A DNA stretch of 64,000 nt from Sistotremastrum niveocremeum HHB9708 (lineage: Eukaryota > Basidiomycota > Agaricomycetes > Sistotremastrales > Sistotremastraceae), in contig KV419451.1 in the NCBI GenBank assembly GCA_001630475.1, positions 62,001-126,000 on the forward strand, written 5' to 3'. The notes beneath the pieces were generated by a model. It was given only the letters and a program-made list of their open reading frames with translations. It was not told the DNA's origin and searched no databases. Below, piece by piece: positions 21,599-32,821 of this stretch. The translations under genes and the position numbers were made by a program. Position 1 is the stretch's first letter. Each line of letters opens with the position of its first letter.

Positions 21599-21999
21599 GA
21601 GGTGGATTTAAGTGTCCGCCCGTCCTTTCCTTACGTCATCCCGGCGTTAGCCGCAGAGAAGGTGGCATAGTGATCGCCCTGGGGCCTCGAAATGAAAGTT
21701 AGTTCGGGATAGCTTTGCGCTAATTGTCACTCCTGTACTGCATGTCCCGCTCTAAAATTTGGATATTTGCTCTCTGTATACCCGTCTCTATATACATACC
21801 ACTTTACAGCGTCCCATCCGCCGGATTGAACGACCCATGTCACCACAGCCTGGCAACGCGTCGACGGACTTATCGGGGATGACGGTCCTCGGCGCCTAAG
21901 TCCTTTCTCGCTTCAAATTTGAAATTCGAGATATTAGTTTTGAAGATAAAATTGTAGTATATATGCATGGTATCGAGATGAGACACTTAAATCCACCTC
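21599..21999. repeat. 18 bp perfect inverted repeat pair between the two WD40 genes
   Basis: GAGGTGGATTTAAGTGTC at 21599-21616 is repeated as its exact reverse complement at 21982-21999, with weaker similarity continuing outward (GCGAA). Spacer 365 bp. It could mark a small non-autonomous inverted-repeat element (MITE-like) or paired regulatory sites. No clear target-site duplication is visible. Confidence 0.6.
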
Positions 22000-22343
22000 C
22001 TTCGCGAGGTGGGCTAAAGCACCACGTGCTACGATGTTAATCATGAGCGGTGCGCATGGGAAGCTGACTATATAAGGCAGAAAAAGAGTGTTTTGGGAGT
22101 CCGACACAGGCGCCTGACGAATGCTTCCGCTGTCGCGGCTGGCTAATCCGACTTGTAGAAAGCCTCTGTAATGGCGTGGCCGTCCTTTCAATAGCTATAG
22201 ACTGACTGACGGCGCACAAGACTAGTGTCATGATTTTCAGACGGACGGTTCGCTCATACAGTACACATTTCTGAGAATCTGACTGAGATCTACATAGTAT
22301 TCACTGTTCTGTATGGGAGTGAGGCTTCGTCAACAACTACGTA

Positions 22344-23912
22344 TCAGTGAAGCATGCCACTCGTTCTCTTCAGATGCCATGACACCAATGAACCGTCTGC
22401 ATTCTTACTGACACAGATTAGACCCTTCTCCTTCCCTTCAGGATGCACAGAAACGCCAAATCGACCGGGCTCTCGGTCTCCATCCCACCGACGTTCGATT
22501 TCCCACTTTAAGTTCTCCGCTATATCATAAACGGTGATAGTCCCATCAGTGGTCTGGAAGGCTAGAATATCGTCGCCGATCCACTTGATATTAGTGGCCT
22601 CAATTCGATGCTTCGTTAATTCATGACCTGCGATATCAACTTCCCATCTTTGCACCTCAGCTCCGTCAGTCAGGTCGAAGACCCGGAGTTGACCAGTCGA
22701 TGCCCCACCCGCGAGATAGCGACCGTTTTCGCTGAATGAGGAAGCTTTGACAATGCCGCGGAAATCTGGGAATGAGTGGACTGGTTGACCCGAGCTGACG
22801 TCCCAAATTCTAAGGGTGCGATCACTTGAACCGCACGCAAGGAGAGAGCCGTCAGGGGAGAATTGAAGGCCCCAATTCTTGCCCTCTGCTTCGGTGAACT
22901 CGTGAATCAAATCACCGGTCGCACCGTTCCTGACTTGAACAGTGTGATCCCAGGACGAGGAGGCGACGAGCGTCCCATTGGGATTGAAACTGGAATCCAT
23001 GATGTCATTCGCATGGGAATGAGACCAAAGGGTCTTCCTTTCTGTTATATTCCATGCGGACAATGTGGTCTGCGTAGGCTGATACAGAAGAAGGGTGCTG
23101 TCACCAGAAAAGAATTGAGTCTGAAAGGGAGAAAAGAATCCGTCGAGGTAGAATTTGAGTGCTGGAGAACGAAATATGGACCTCAAAGCGATTATTCTTG
23201 GACCTGGCTGTCCACCATATGGGGAAGAGGACGCGACGAAAGTCCGGCCATCTCGGCTGAACCCCAGATGATCGACTGCGCCTTGAAGTCGAAAAGATAG
23301 GACGGGCTTCGTCTGGGGGTCGGCACTAGTGTTGACTACCCGGATTGTGGATTGCTTCAAGTCCTTAGAGACTACCATGGAACTGGCGCAGTCGGGAGGA
23401 GTGGACCCCCGCGCGGCGTGATACGCTTTTGGATCGAATACAAAGCTCCGATTGGCAACTTCCATCAAGGTATCAATTCTGATATGGCAGAGAGGGTTTG
23501 TTTGCCTCATTTGGATCGAGGGTTGTGAAAGGGCTATCAGGGAATGTGCGGGGCTGGAGACGATGCTTGGCCCCCGTGTATAACCCATTTTCTCTCTATG
23601 CGCCTCCTGACCGTCTACCAGAGGACCTCCACCGGTATTGGTGACAACATCGGCCCAAGAGGCATCGACTCCGTTCAAAGAGAACGGCTGAGATACTCGA
23701 TGAACATACGTGCGGAAAAAGTCCACGGTGCTCTCGGATTCGGTCAGCGGTAATTTCTCTTCAACGGCGGTGGCTATTCCGTTTGGTGTAGCGGGAATTT
23801 GAAATGTAGCCTGAGTATCCGGAAAGGAACTCTGCTGCGAGAGACTGGCAGCCCAGATCAATGTCCCTGTTATCTGAATGATGCTCAGGCCAGATAAAAT
23901 TCGTCTGTGCAT
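22344..23912 (-). CDS. Secreted WD40 beta-propeller protein, copy 2 (522 aa)
   Basis: Single exon, ATG 23912. Signal-peptide-like start (MHRRILSGLSIIQITGTLIW). The shared family stretch is HRVSQPFSLNGVDASWADVV, then TNTGGGPLVDGQE. Three canonical WD40 repeats are clear: SFNPNGTLVASSSWDHTVQV, FSPDGSLLACGSSDRTLRIW (then DVSSGQ) and FSENGRYLAGGASTGQLRVF (then DLTDG). It ends KNADGSLVSWHLKRTS, like copy 1. The better-kept blades here suggest this copy is closer to the ancestor while copy 1 has diverged. N-glycosylation sites (NTSAD, NRSF, NGT) fit secretion. Predicted extracellular or vesicular; partner unknown. Confidence 0.8.
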   Translation of the reverse strand: MHRRILSGLSIIQITGTLIWAASLSQQSSFPDTQATFQIPATPNGIATAVEEKLPLTESESTVDFFRTYVHRVSQPFSLNGVDASWADVVTNTGGGPLVDGQEAHREKMGYTRGPSIVSSPAHSLIALSQPSIQMRQTNPLCHIRIDTLMEVANRSFVFDPKAYHAARGSTPPDCASSMVVSKDLKQSTIRVVNTSADPQTKPVLSFRLQGAVDHLGFSRDGRTFVASSSPYGGQPGPRIIALRSIFRSPALKFYLDGFFSPFQTQFFSGDSTLLLYQPTQTTLSAWNITERKTLWSHSHANDIMDSSFNPNGTLVASSSWDHTVQVRNGATGDLIHEFTEAEGKNWGLQFSPDGSLLACGSSDRTLRIWDVSSGQPVHSFPDFRGIVKASSFSENGRYLAGGASTGQLRVFDLTDGAEVQRWEVDIAGHELTKHRIEATNIKWIGDDILAFQTTDGTITVYDIAENLKWEIERRWDGDREPGRFGVSVHPEGKEKGLICVSKNADGSLVSWHLKRTSGMLH

Positions 23913-24411
23913 TCTGAGACTCGCAGGGTGAGTACGATCGATGTGATAAACACACAGTGAGAATCTTACCTGATGCTAACAAGGCTTGTTTGACTTTATC
24001 ACAGAACCTGACGCTGCAAAGTCGACTCTGCCGCGGCCTTGGTATCAAAGGAGACACGACGGTGGGTCTCTCGCGCCCTTCAGGAGCCTAACGGGGAACA
24101 GACATGACTCCCATTTGATGCTGCGTCGAATGTAGATCCCAGCTCATCTGGCAATGAATTGAGCGGTACCGGTAGACAGGAGGCTGATTATGTAAGCCTC
24201 CCACTTGCGAAGATGCCGAAGCGGCATGTTTATCTTTAAAACTCTGCTTTCAGCCAGTGCAGTCGGGCATTTGAAAGTGCACGTACTTGGTGGGGACGAT
24301 TGATTTCTCGTGATGACTGACGCTGATGTCTCTCTTTGTACTCTCAGTCGTGAGCGGCCAGTATTCTCATGAGCACTGTTGAGGGCTTCAAAAGCCTGTT
24401 CTGACATCTCA
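23913..24411. promoter_or_regulatory. Divergent intergenic region, WD40 copy 2 / paralogue C
   Basis: About 500 bp between a minus-strand and a plus-strand gene; must hold two promoters. No clear core element or coding sense is visible. Confidence 0.35.
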
Positions 24412-25599
24412 ATGTCACTTCGTCTTTCCCCCGAATTCGTACCATGCGCATCGCCTGAGGAGCTTGCCAGGCTCGATATAGTACCAGACACTGTATCCAC
24501 TGCAAATATTGAAACAATTACCGGGGAGCGACAAGATGCAACGCCTGAGACAGGGGGACCTCCGCCGGCAGATGGTACTTGTCAGAGTACATCGAGCAAT
24601 GCGATACCTCTTGGAATGAAGGCTGCTATGGCCCTTCCAAAGGATATCCCAAAACGAAAGCCCAAAAATAGGAGAGCGAAGAAAAAGTTAGTCCACCCAA
24701 TGCGGCCAGAGGTACGCATTACCTTGCCCTCGCTCGATTGCTTGAACTGACTGATGGATTATTCATGACAGCCTATGGGTGACGAAAACACCGTCATACC
24801 TAGCATAATTGGAAGTTATTATTGGGTATTCAAGAAAGTCGGGGATCAAAAACCAGTGTTCCTAAACCTTAATACTGTGTCACCTCAAACGACGTCTCTG
24901 ACGCCTCCAAGGATGTCTCATGGCGCCCTTACCATTACGCTCCGGGACTACACCTCTCCCATCGTTCCATCGAACGTTGTCGGTTATTTCGAGCATGAAG
25001 CGGTCAAATACGTCATCACCAAGGTCGAAGAGCATGATATATATGTATGGCTCCGCGAGCGATGGACCCGTTGCTGGAGACTCGTTCTCGAGCATTCCGA
25101 ACCGAAGCCTCATGCAGCATCTACTTCAAAGCCTCCGAAACATGGAGAAACAAACATGGATGTCGGTACACCGCACGAACTTCTCATTTGTGGGCTCAGA
25201 GATTCCCACAACACGCCTTTTGTCGAGCTCGTGCTACGTACCAAAGGCACCAAGAGGCTGGTTCTGATTGGGAAGAAGTTTCGGGACAACGTTGCTCCGC
25301 AATTGAGCCAGAAAGAGATGGATGAATTAAAGGCGTTGACTACATTTGTGAAGATTGGAGCCGACCCAAAAGATGTCGGTGGGCTCGACAATGGAGGTGA
25401 CGAAGAAGACGGACCACTGATGATCACAACCATTCCGACCCCTCCTACTTCGCCTTCCCCGCTTGAAGATGGAGAGGTTGATGAATATACTTTCGCTGGA
25501 GGTTCAGCCGGTCCTTCGACGACATCATTGCAGAAACGGAGTCGGGAAGATCGATTGGACGTTCACTTTGAACAGAGGAAAAAAATGCGGACTGCTTGA
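24412..25599 (+). CDS. Paralogue C of the unrecognised family (375 aa)
   Basis: Exons 24412-24711 and 24772-25599, phase 0. The N-terminal arm starts MSLRLSPEFVPCASPEEL, nearly identical to paralogue D, then a disordered Thr/Pro/Lys-rich linker with KRKPKNRRAKKK. Exon 2 starts PMGDENTVIPSIIGSYYWV, aligning with the exon 2 start of the other copies. The core follows: GALTITLRDYTSPIVPSNVV, TRCWRLVLEHSE, GTPHELLICGLRDSHNTPFV, ELVLRTKG, RLVLIGKKFRD. A shared proline motif GPLMITTIPTPPTSP and LEDGEVDE comes next, ending in basic RKKMRTA. Predicted nuclear, with a folded beta-rich core flanked by basic arms. Function unknown. Confidence 0.8.
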
Positions 25600-25929
25600 C
25601 GATTTGTATTGTTAATATATTATACAGATAGAGCCTAATTTTATACCCAGTTAGTAGCTTTCTGAGCCTTTCTCCAGACCGCCGAGGTTACCACAGGACT
25701 CCTTATTTATTGATCCTTTCGGAGAATTCAAGTTTCTTCATCACAGTTAATTCGTTGTCTCCGAGCGGGGAGAGGAAAGATACGTTGTTCATGATTGTTC
25801 CTCTGCCTTAGTTAGTCGACAACAATTTCTCAACATAACTAAGCCCAAGTTCGTTGTTTTTATTAGCCGCCCACATTATGGGCGCTTATTCCAAAACCTA
25901 ATTCTGCTCTGCTATATCGATATCACGCG

Positions 25930-27120
25930 ATGTCGCTTCGCCTTTCTCCCGAATTCATCCCATGCGCGTCGCCTGAGGAGTTGGATAATCTCGCACCTGA
26001 GATAAAATACACGCCTACTATCCAGGAAAAGGCGAAAGAGGCACAGAAAAGCAAGTTGCAGAAAAGCCAAAAGCCAAAAGCGAACGGCCCGGGTACATCG
26101 AGCAACGCTCAGCCTCTTGGGAATAAATCTACTACTATTTCAACTGTTTCGACTCCTCCTTCCCAGGAAAAATCGAAGGGAAAGAATAAAAAGAAGAAAC
26201 AGAAGAAAGTAGATCCAACGTTAGCGGTAAGATTTCTCTGACTGTTCCTTGAAATATTACTCGTACCGACAGACCGGTTTGTGCTACAGCCCATCCTCGA
26301 CGAACATACTCTCGTTTCTCAACTAATCGGACGATATCTCTGGGTATACAAGAACGATAGCATCCATCCCCCAACATTCCTCGAGCCCAGCGCGTCCTCG
26401 CCATCGTCTGGCGGTCTAACGATCAAACTTCGAGATCCCACATCTCCCATCGTCCCCTCAAACATTTTCGGTTACCTCGAAAGCGGATCTATCAATTGCA
26501 AAATCACCCAAATCGAAGAACACGGTGTCCTAAAAGGCTCTCGAGATCGCTGGACACGTCGCTGGAGACTCACTCTCGAATATCCCGAACAACCTTCCAC
26601 AGGCACATTAGGCAGACCTTTGGAAATTGGAGAACCTTACACGATCCCGGGGACACCACATGAACTTTTTATTTGCAAGTTGCATGATTCTGAGGACGTT
26701 CCGTTCGTCGAGATGGTGTTGAGGATTAAAGGCGTCGATCGAGCGACGAGTGGACTGGTGCTTATTGGGAAGAAATTTCGCGGTGATGAAAAACCTACAT
26801 TATCTGCGAAAGAGATCAAACGGTTAAAGAAGTTGAATGGTTTGGTGGACGCTGCCCCGAGCTTGGCGCCCCGGGGAGGTAATGCAGGCAAGAAGAGTGA
26901 CTGTTTTGGTGACGATGAAGACGGGCCACTCATAATAACGACCATCCTGACTCCACCGCCTACACCCGTTTATCTCGAAGATGGGGAGATTAAGGAGGAC
27001 ATTCGGGAAAGTGATATGCCTTACTTCCCCATGACATCGTCGCAAAAAAGGGAGAGGGACTTCACGGAATATGATGGTTCCGAGAGGCTCAAAAGAGTTC
27101 GAACGACTCGGATGAGCTGA
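25930..27120 (+). CDS. Paralogue D of the unrecognised family (375 aa)
   Basis: Exons 25930-26226 and 26290-27120, phase 0; same length and intron position as paralogue C, 330 bp downstream of it, so a tandem duplicate. Starts MSLRLSPEFIPCASPEEL; linker ends KGKNKKKKQKKVDPTLA. The core reads VSQLIGRYLWVYKND, GGLTIKLRDPTSPIVPSNIF, CKITQIEEHG, TRRWRLTLEYPEQ, GTPHELFICKLHDSEDVPFV, LVLIGKKFRG, LSAKEIKRLKKL. The proline motif is GPLIITTILTPPPTP with LEDGEIKED. C-terminus KRVRTTRMS is basic. Predicted nuclear; function unknown. Confidence 0.82.
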
Positions 27121-27478
27121 TTTACTTTCTCTAGATTTTTTGGACAGGTAGGGCTCGTGGCCTCTTTCTTTCTTGTGTAAAAACGTCCGCCCCGCCATCT
27201 TTCTTGTAAAAAAAGTGTTTATGTATTATCTTGTGTATTACGTTCGTTTGGACCTTGCCGAGGTTCGGCTGACATCCGAAGTTCCGATTTACTTCCGTCC
27301 CCCAGACTTTTTGCTCTCGCGCGTTGCACTTATAATCTTCATCGCTAGCCAATATATTACATTTGGATACAAACACACGGCATTTTAATCGTTACAGAAT
27401 AACAGACTTCCCAAGAAAAGTTCAAGCTTACAGTTCCCCGCAGTCCGATCACAAAGCAGTGAAAGCACTCCTTGCGAG

Positions 27479-29378
27479 TTACAGTATTCCAGCCACCGCA
27501 GCGTGCACGGCATTCGGAATTTCTGATATAAACGAAAGAGTATGATGGTTGAACTGAGCCAACGATTGTCCGCCGGTAAGCATAGGAATAATATCCTGAG
27601 GTTGTTCGAAAGTCGGCTTTCCTGCCACCGGCGCCTATACAAGCCTTGATCAGAGGCCGCACAAATATACACCGCAAAGAATTCACATACCGGATCATTC
27701 CAAATAGCCTGCATCTTCAACTCAAAAGGTCCGAGCTCGGTATAGATAGGCGTCCAATCCTTCCCAAAGGCCTTATGCAGATCATTCAACGTGATCATAT
27801 TACTCGGATTATCCAACTCCAAAGGACTATTTGCGAGCGATTTATGGAATACGGATGTCTTGGCGAATTGCCCGCCTTTGAGTCGGTTCTCGGGCCCGAT
27901 GACGAATTTTTCGGCGAATTTGAGCTCCTGCCAGGAGTTGTGGGGTTGAGAGGCTCCCCAGGCTGGTTTGCCGGCGCGAGTGGAGCGAGTTCGAGCGATG
28001 AAGTCTGTGTCGATGTCGAGGAGTTGTAAAGAGGTTATTTGATCCTAGTATGCGGGCTCTATCAGACTTGGTCACCAAAATGAGAAGGAAAGTCGACGTA
28101 CGACCATCCAGAAGAGCGAGATGTCAGACATCTCGTGGATCTCGTAACCGCCTCCGACATCTGCATGTGCTCCTGCGAAAAACACCTGGAAGTCATTTAT
28201 TAGTACTATCGTCGCCGATGGTCATATTCGGAGCGGACCTGTTTGACGATTTGATTAGGCAGTTTGGTCTTTTCGTCCCATTGAGTGAGCATGAAGCGAT
28301 CGCGATCTTCGTGGAATGACATGGCGTGCAAAGCGACCTCACAGCCGGGAATGAGACTATCGTGAGTGCATATATGAGCACGGAATAGTGCGTTGACGGT
28401 TAATAGGATACGGACCTGTTATCTTCGATACTGAGGGCGTTGATAACTTGATCTTTGAGCCCAAGCCATACAGATCCGACAGTATCAAAGCATCCGATCA
28501 CCCTATATGCGCGATTAGACTCCGATCAAGGTTTAAAAATATGGCCCGTACTTTATGGGAATCTGAGTCGTCGGGATGGGGGGTGCGATGCCACTTCCGG
28601 GTTGTGCCAAATCTTGCCAGTAAGCATAGAAAAGACCCATCTGATCTTTGGAAAGGAGTCCGATCTTTTGCTGCATATATACACCGATATTAGCAAGATA
28701 TAATATCGGAAGTGAAGCTATCCACGCACGATAAGTCCTGATATTTTACGGACAGTATATGATCCTCGAGAAAAGCCGAAAAGGCAGATATCATCTCCCG
28801 GACGGTAATTTCCAGCAATGAAAGCATATGCGTCACGAATTTTGCTCGCTGATGATGGAGACATGATATCAATACGGAGGATAACTAGAGAGAGCAAGAT
28901 GGTCAGCGCACCGACTGTGGTTCCAAACGATGCGAGCAAGAGATCTCCATCCCAGGACTTGTTGTAAAAATCGGCCTCGCTGCCTACTCCTGTTTGGTAG
29001 AACACGATCTGCTCCTTATCGACGCCGCTGTGAAGAGATCAGAGAAAGATAGCGACAAAAATGCGAAGTATACTGACTTGAATTTGGAGTATGGCCTGAC
29101 GGAACGCGCTATGAAGATAGTCAGGATCAATCGACAAGCAACGCCGAAAAGACGTACACAAGCGAAGCACGTTCGTGAAATAGGTGGTGGCACCGTCAGA
29201 TGGGCCAGTGTCGTCCGCACCTATCCATTCACATCCTGGAGATTAGTTCTGCTCGACCTAGGTACACTCGTAGCAGCGACTCACGAGAGATCAACCCATC
29301 TTGACTCGTCCCGTCACAGAAAACGATGATAGACTTGGGAGGAATAGGATTACTTTGTTGGGATGCAGAAAAGGCCAT
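27479..29378 (-). CDS. DUF2235 alpha/beta-hydrolase
   Basis: About ten short exons. ATG 29378 gives MAFSASQQSNPIPPKSIIVF followed by CDGTSQDG, the DUF2235 opening motif. In-phase joins then give YFTNVLRLSRSVRPYSKFNG, QIVFYQTGVGSEADF, IRDAYAFIAGNYRPGDDICL with nucleophile elbow FGFSRGSYTVRK, LSKDQMGLFYAYWQ, VIGCFDTVGSVWLGL (Asp), CEVALHAMSFHEDR, VFFAGAHADVGGGYE (His) and SLFWMV. The last exon (27634-27479) ends TAA. The Ser-Asp-His set is complete, so an active enzyme is expected. The family resembles the catalytic part of type VI secretion phospholipases (Tle1); fungal members are common in agarics and their substrates are mostly unknown. Confidence 0.85.
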
Positions 29379-29892
29379 TTCGTCAAGGCTGGCGGGTTCA
29401 AATTTAGAGACGTCGCAGTTCCAGGAAAAGCCCCAACTCACCTCAGCCTTGATCAACGCGTCTTTTATCTTGCCGCTCCGTCCAGACTATTGTCTCGATC
29501 GCCCTCGACGCCCTGAGGATCATGTGAGGCTCAGCGGTACTGAATTGGATTGCTGTGCCTTTATCTTTGGGGAAGATTGATTAGGGAAACCCGGTCTTCG
29601 GCTTTCGCGCATCACGGCCCCTGGTCATCTCCGTTCTCGTCTTGGTCAAAGCGTATGCCATCTTCGCTGTGGACTGACGTTGAGGACTGAGTGCGGTCGT
29701 GGAAGAAAGGAGCTGAGGATGTCTTGGTGCGCCCAGACCTCGAGTGAGTCGTCCCAAACAGGCTTGGTGTCGCTTGGCTCTCTCAAGGTACCGAACCGTG
29801 CATTGACAGCCAGAAGACGTCTAACTGTCGTTCATCAAATGCAATGGATTCATGAATGTCAAATGTCAATGAAAGGGACTAATGAATGCTAA

Positions 29893-30270
29893 CTATGTGA
29901 CTACGATGCGAACAATTACCTATGCAGCCCAAGGCAGTGCCAAGATAGAAATCAAAATACAATGCGCCCAAGAAGACGAATACAGTACGTACCGCACTCG
30001 ACTGACTCGAGTACTATGGATCAAATGCGGGAAATGAAAGGGAAGGTTGTCTGAATCATCTGATGACCTGACTTACGATCATGTCGCCGAGCGCAGCCCT
30101 TCAGAAGAGTCACAACATTACACACTTGACATTACATCTTCACCCTCTTCAAGTTCACCTTCCTCGGGCTCACACTCGCTGCTGTCTTCTCGTTCTCATT
30201 CTGGTTCTGACTTCGTCGATTTTCTCTTCCGATCTTCACAGCTTCCGTCGGTGAGGAGCGTTTACCTGAA
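29893..30270 (-). pseudogene. Duplicated fragment of the DNA2 3' end and flank
   Basis: This segment matches about 32671-33010 in the same orientation at high identity: both carry CAATTACCTATGCAG..CCAAGGCAGTGCCAAG, CTCGACTGACTCGAGT, ATGCGGGAAATGAAAGGGAA, and TTCCGATCTTCACAGCTTCC. The source covers the last 60 or so codons of DNA2, its stop and about 150 bp beyond. The copy has diverged and has no upstream DNA2 exons, so it is a gene relic. A plus-strand frame across it (30047-30418) starts at TTG and is not taken as a gene. Confidence 0.8.
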
Positions 30271-30835
30271 TTTACTGGATGGGTTTATCTATGGAGTGCA
30301 ATTCTGCATTTTATTCATTGCCGCGGTCTTCAACGCACGATTCCACGAGTCTCATAAAGCTGAGACAGCATTGATAATCGCAAACGTAGGGTACAATTTC
30401 CTTCGCTACGTCACCTGATTTCCATGCGATATATCCGGGTTCGTCTCCTGGGTCTACCTCCAATGCGGCATTTAAATTCTCACTCGCAAACCGCCCGGGT
30501 TTCATTAGGACTTCCTTCTCCTCGGAATCACGACATTTCTCGTCGGGCTTCTCGGTCCACCCGCACTAAATGGATTGATTCCTCAGGCACCCATTCACAC
30601 TCGTTGTTCACGAATAAAGAGCACGACACGACCTAAAAACGACAAAAAATAGTCTAAAGCCGACGGATCGCCTGGACGGAAATGAGTTCCTTATCCCTTA
30701 GCACCTATGCTCAAAGACCACGGTGATTTACAGACAATCTCCTTCTTTCTTTTCTGTAGGCCCTCGGCATGTATACACAGCAATACCATTTCACAGTATA
30801 ACAAAATCAATACTCCATGTGTACATGTCAGATCT

Positions 30836-31789
30836 TTAAAACAAGGCCATCATGCCAAGGATAACGAGCCCATATGGAATAGGCATCTTTGTCGACGCCG
30901 CGCTCGAACTTACAGAGCTCGTAGCTGGTGACGAGGTGCTGGTAGATGAGCTACTTGTAGATGAGATCAATGACGAAGAGACAGTGCGCATGGAACTTGA
31001 GGTAGACGTTGCAACCCTTGAGGTTGAGCTTACAGTAGATGGTGCAGAACTAGCGGATTAGGTGAGACGGAAATTCCGTTTGTTGACAGAACAGTGAGAA
31101 GAACGTACGTGTTGTTTGAGATACTTGAGGTAGAGGTAGAAGCAGCTGATGTGGAGGAAGTGGAGGAAGTGCCACTTGTGACTGTTGCGCAGTGTCATGA
31201 GAGGACGCATGCATCAGAGAAGCTGTCTTACCGTCATGTTCGGCGATGGTGAATGTCCCGGAAGTAGCGAAAACCTGGGTAACGTTGCTGAGAAGAAGAA
31301 AGATGAGCTTATGTAGTTATGATCATTGAGGAGTCGATCCTACCTAACGTTAACAAATTCAAGAGTAAAACCGGGTCTGTGACATTGATGTCAGATAGAG
31401 GTTCAATGAGAAGTTGTAAGCAAACGCACCCAGCAGTAAGTTGGGGCAGAGGAATATCAAGGGAGCCGTCAGACAAATCCACATTATTGGCAAGGGAAAA
31501 CATTTCGTGAAAAGTGGACCGGATCAGTTCAATACCTGGAAAGATGAAATTCAATAACAAAAAAAAAACAAGTTGTTTTGAAATTTCATACTGAAGGTGG
31601 AAGGATCTCCAGCTACGCTCGTCCATTTGACCGTGTTGGTCTGATTACCCGCCCAGTTTGTGGGAGTGGTGATCGTGAGGGCGCGTACGGACGTCGCAAG
31701 TAGGGCAGAGCTACGAAGAAAGTCAACGACCGACTTGAACGGAGTGGCGTGAATAAGATTGGGTACTAGAATAGCAGTTGAGCAATCAT
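30836..31789 (-). CDS. Kre9/Knh1-like GPI-anchored Ser/Thr-rich cell-wall protein
   Basis: Start ATG 31789; a 56 nt intron (31711-31766) joins to give MIAQLLFYSALLATSVRA, a clean signal peptide. The N-terminal domain follows over several short exons: LTITTPTNWAGNQTNTVKWT, SVAGDPSTFSIEL, NNVDLSDGSLDIPLPQLTAG, GPGFTLEFVN, NVTQVFATSGTFTIAEHD. This matches the Kre9/Knh1-type N-terminal wall domain (PF10342). The rest is a Ser/Thr stalk (likely O-mannosylated) and a hydrophobic C-terminus (IPYGLVILGMMALF) after small residues, a GPI-attachment signal. Stop TAA 30836-30838. Expected location: plasma membrane or cell wall; family role linked to beta-glucan assembly, unproven here. Confidence 0.85.
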
Positions 31790-31890
31790 TTCGAGCGGCT
31801 GAAGGTGAAATGCAGGAGAGATTTTCGAAGAGTGGAAGTTGAGGACAGGATGTTGGGAGGAATGAGGAGGGGACTTGATCTGGCCCTCCC

Positions 31891-31899
31891 TTATTATAT
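31891..31899 (-). promoter_or_regulatory. TATA box of the Kre9-like gene
   Basis: ATATAATAA on the minus strand, about 100 bp upstream of ATG 31789. It supports the downstream short first exon rather than any of the upstream ATGs. Confidence 0.55.
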
Positions 31900-32821
31900 C
31901 CTGCGTAGAGAGGCCGTTTAGTGAGACAATGATCGTACCTGGCAAAGTTCCTTACGAAGGGATTTGGTTTCACTCCTCGATCCGAAAAATCCCTCAAATA
32001 GCAGTGTTTCATTCCACGCACGAAACGAAGTCGTCGGGAAATAGCACGAGCATCGCCGCGGTACGGGGCCAAAGGCAACAACTTTCGTGCCTTTGTGCCT
32101 TGAAACGCTAGAAAATCGACTATCTCCCCTGGCTAAAAATAATCAGTGTGAGGGTGACTGGTTTGGACGTATCCTTGTTGGCCATTTAGCCAGACCGCAA
32201 GGGAATATCAGATATCAGGAACGCCGAGAAGATGAGAAGAAAAGGGTCTTTATTCGACAGGAAGAGCGTCGTGGTGCATGTTAGAGAAGCCATCGGATTT
32301 GCCATTTCTCGGAGATAGCTGCCTTCTTCTTGAGGATTGCAAGAGAAATTAGAGTGTAGCTCAGAGGGACTTCTATAGCACGCCTTAATTTTGAACTTTG
32401 AAGTTTCTAGGTAACAATTGAGGAACAGACGAACATGCACAGGTGTCCGTATACTGATAACAGTTATGGGCAGCTCTGGAGACCTGGACCTTTGCAGTCC
32501 GTTCGGTGTCTTCTACAGTCGCAGTGATTCTTAGCGCATTGATTTGATGAAGCTTTCCTGCTCGAAGAGTTTCGAACTTGGTCTCCTGGTCGGGCTTCGG
32601 CGAGTTTGATACGCTGATGCCCGAAATCCGATTCCGGTTCCTGTTCTTCGTTCCGTCGTGATGCTTGCAATGATGTGTCTACAATGCGTACAATTACCTA
32701 TGCAGTCCAAGGCAGTGCCAAGATATGAATAAAAATACAATGCGTCCAAGACGACGACGAAAAATATAACACTCGACTGACTCGAGTGGTATCGATGAAA
32801 TGCGGGAAATGAAAGGGAAGC
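31900..32821. other. Intergenic between Kre9-like gene and DNA2
   Basis: No gene is seen. From about 32671 it is the 3' flank of DNA2 that is also present in the copy at 29.9 kb. Confidence 0.4.

Noticed and set aside
30047-30418. Plus-strand frame of 123 codons with a TM-like segment
   Set aside because: It starts with TTG and half of it is antisense to the duplicated DNA2 tail; no independent support.
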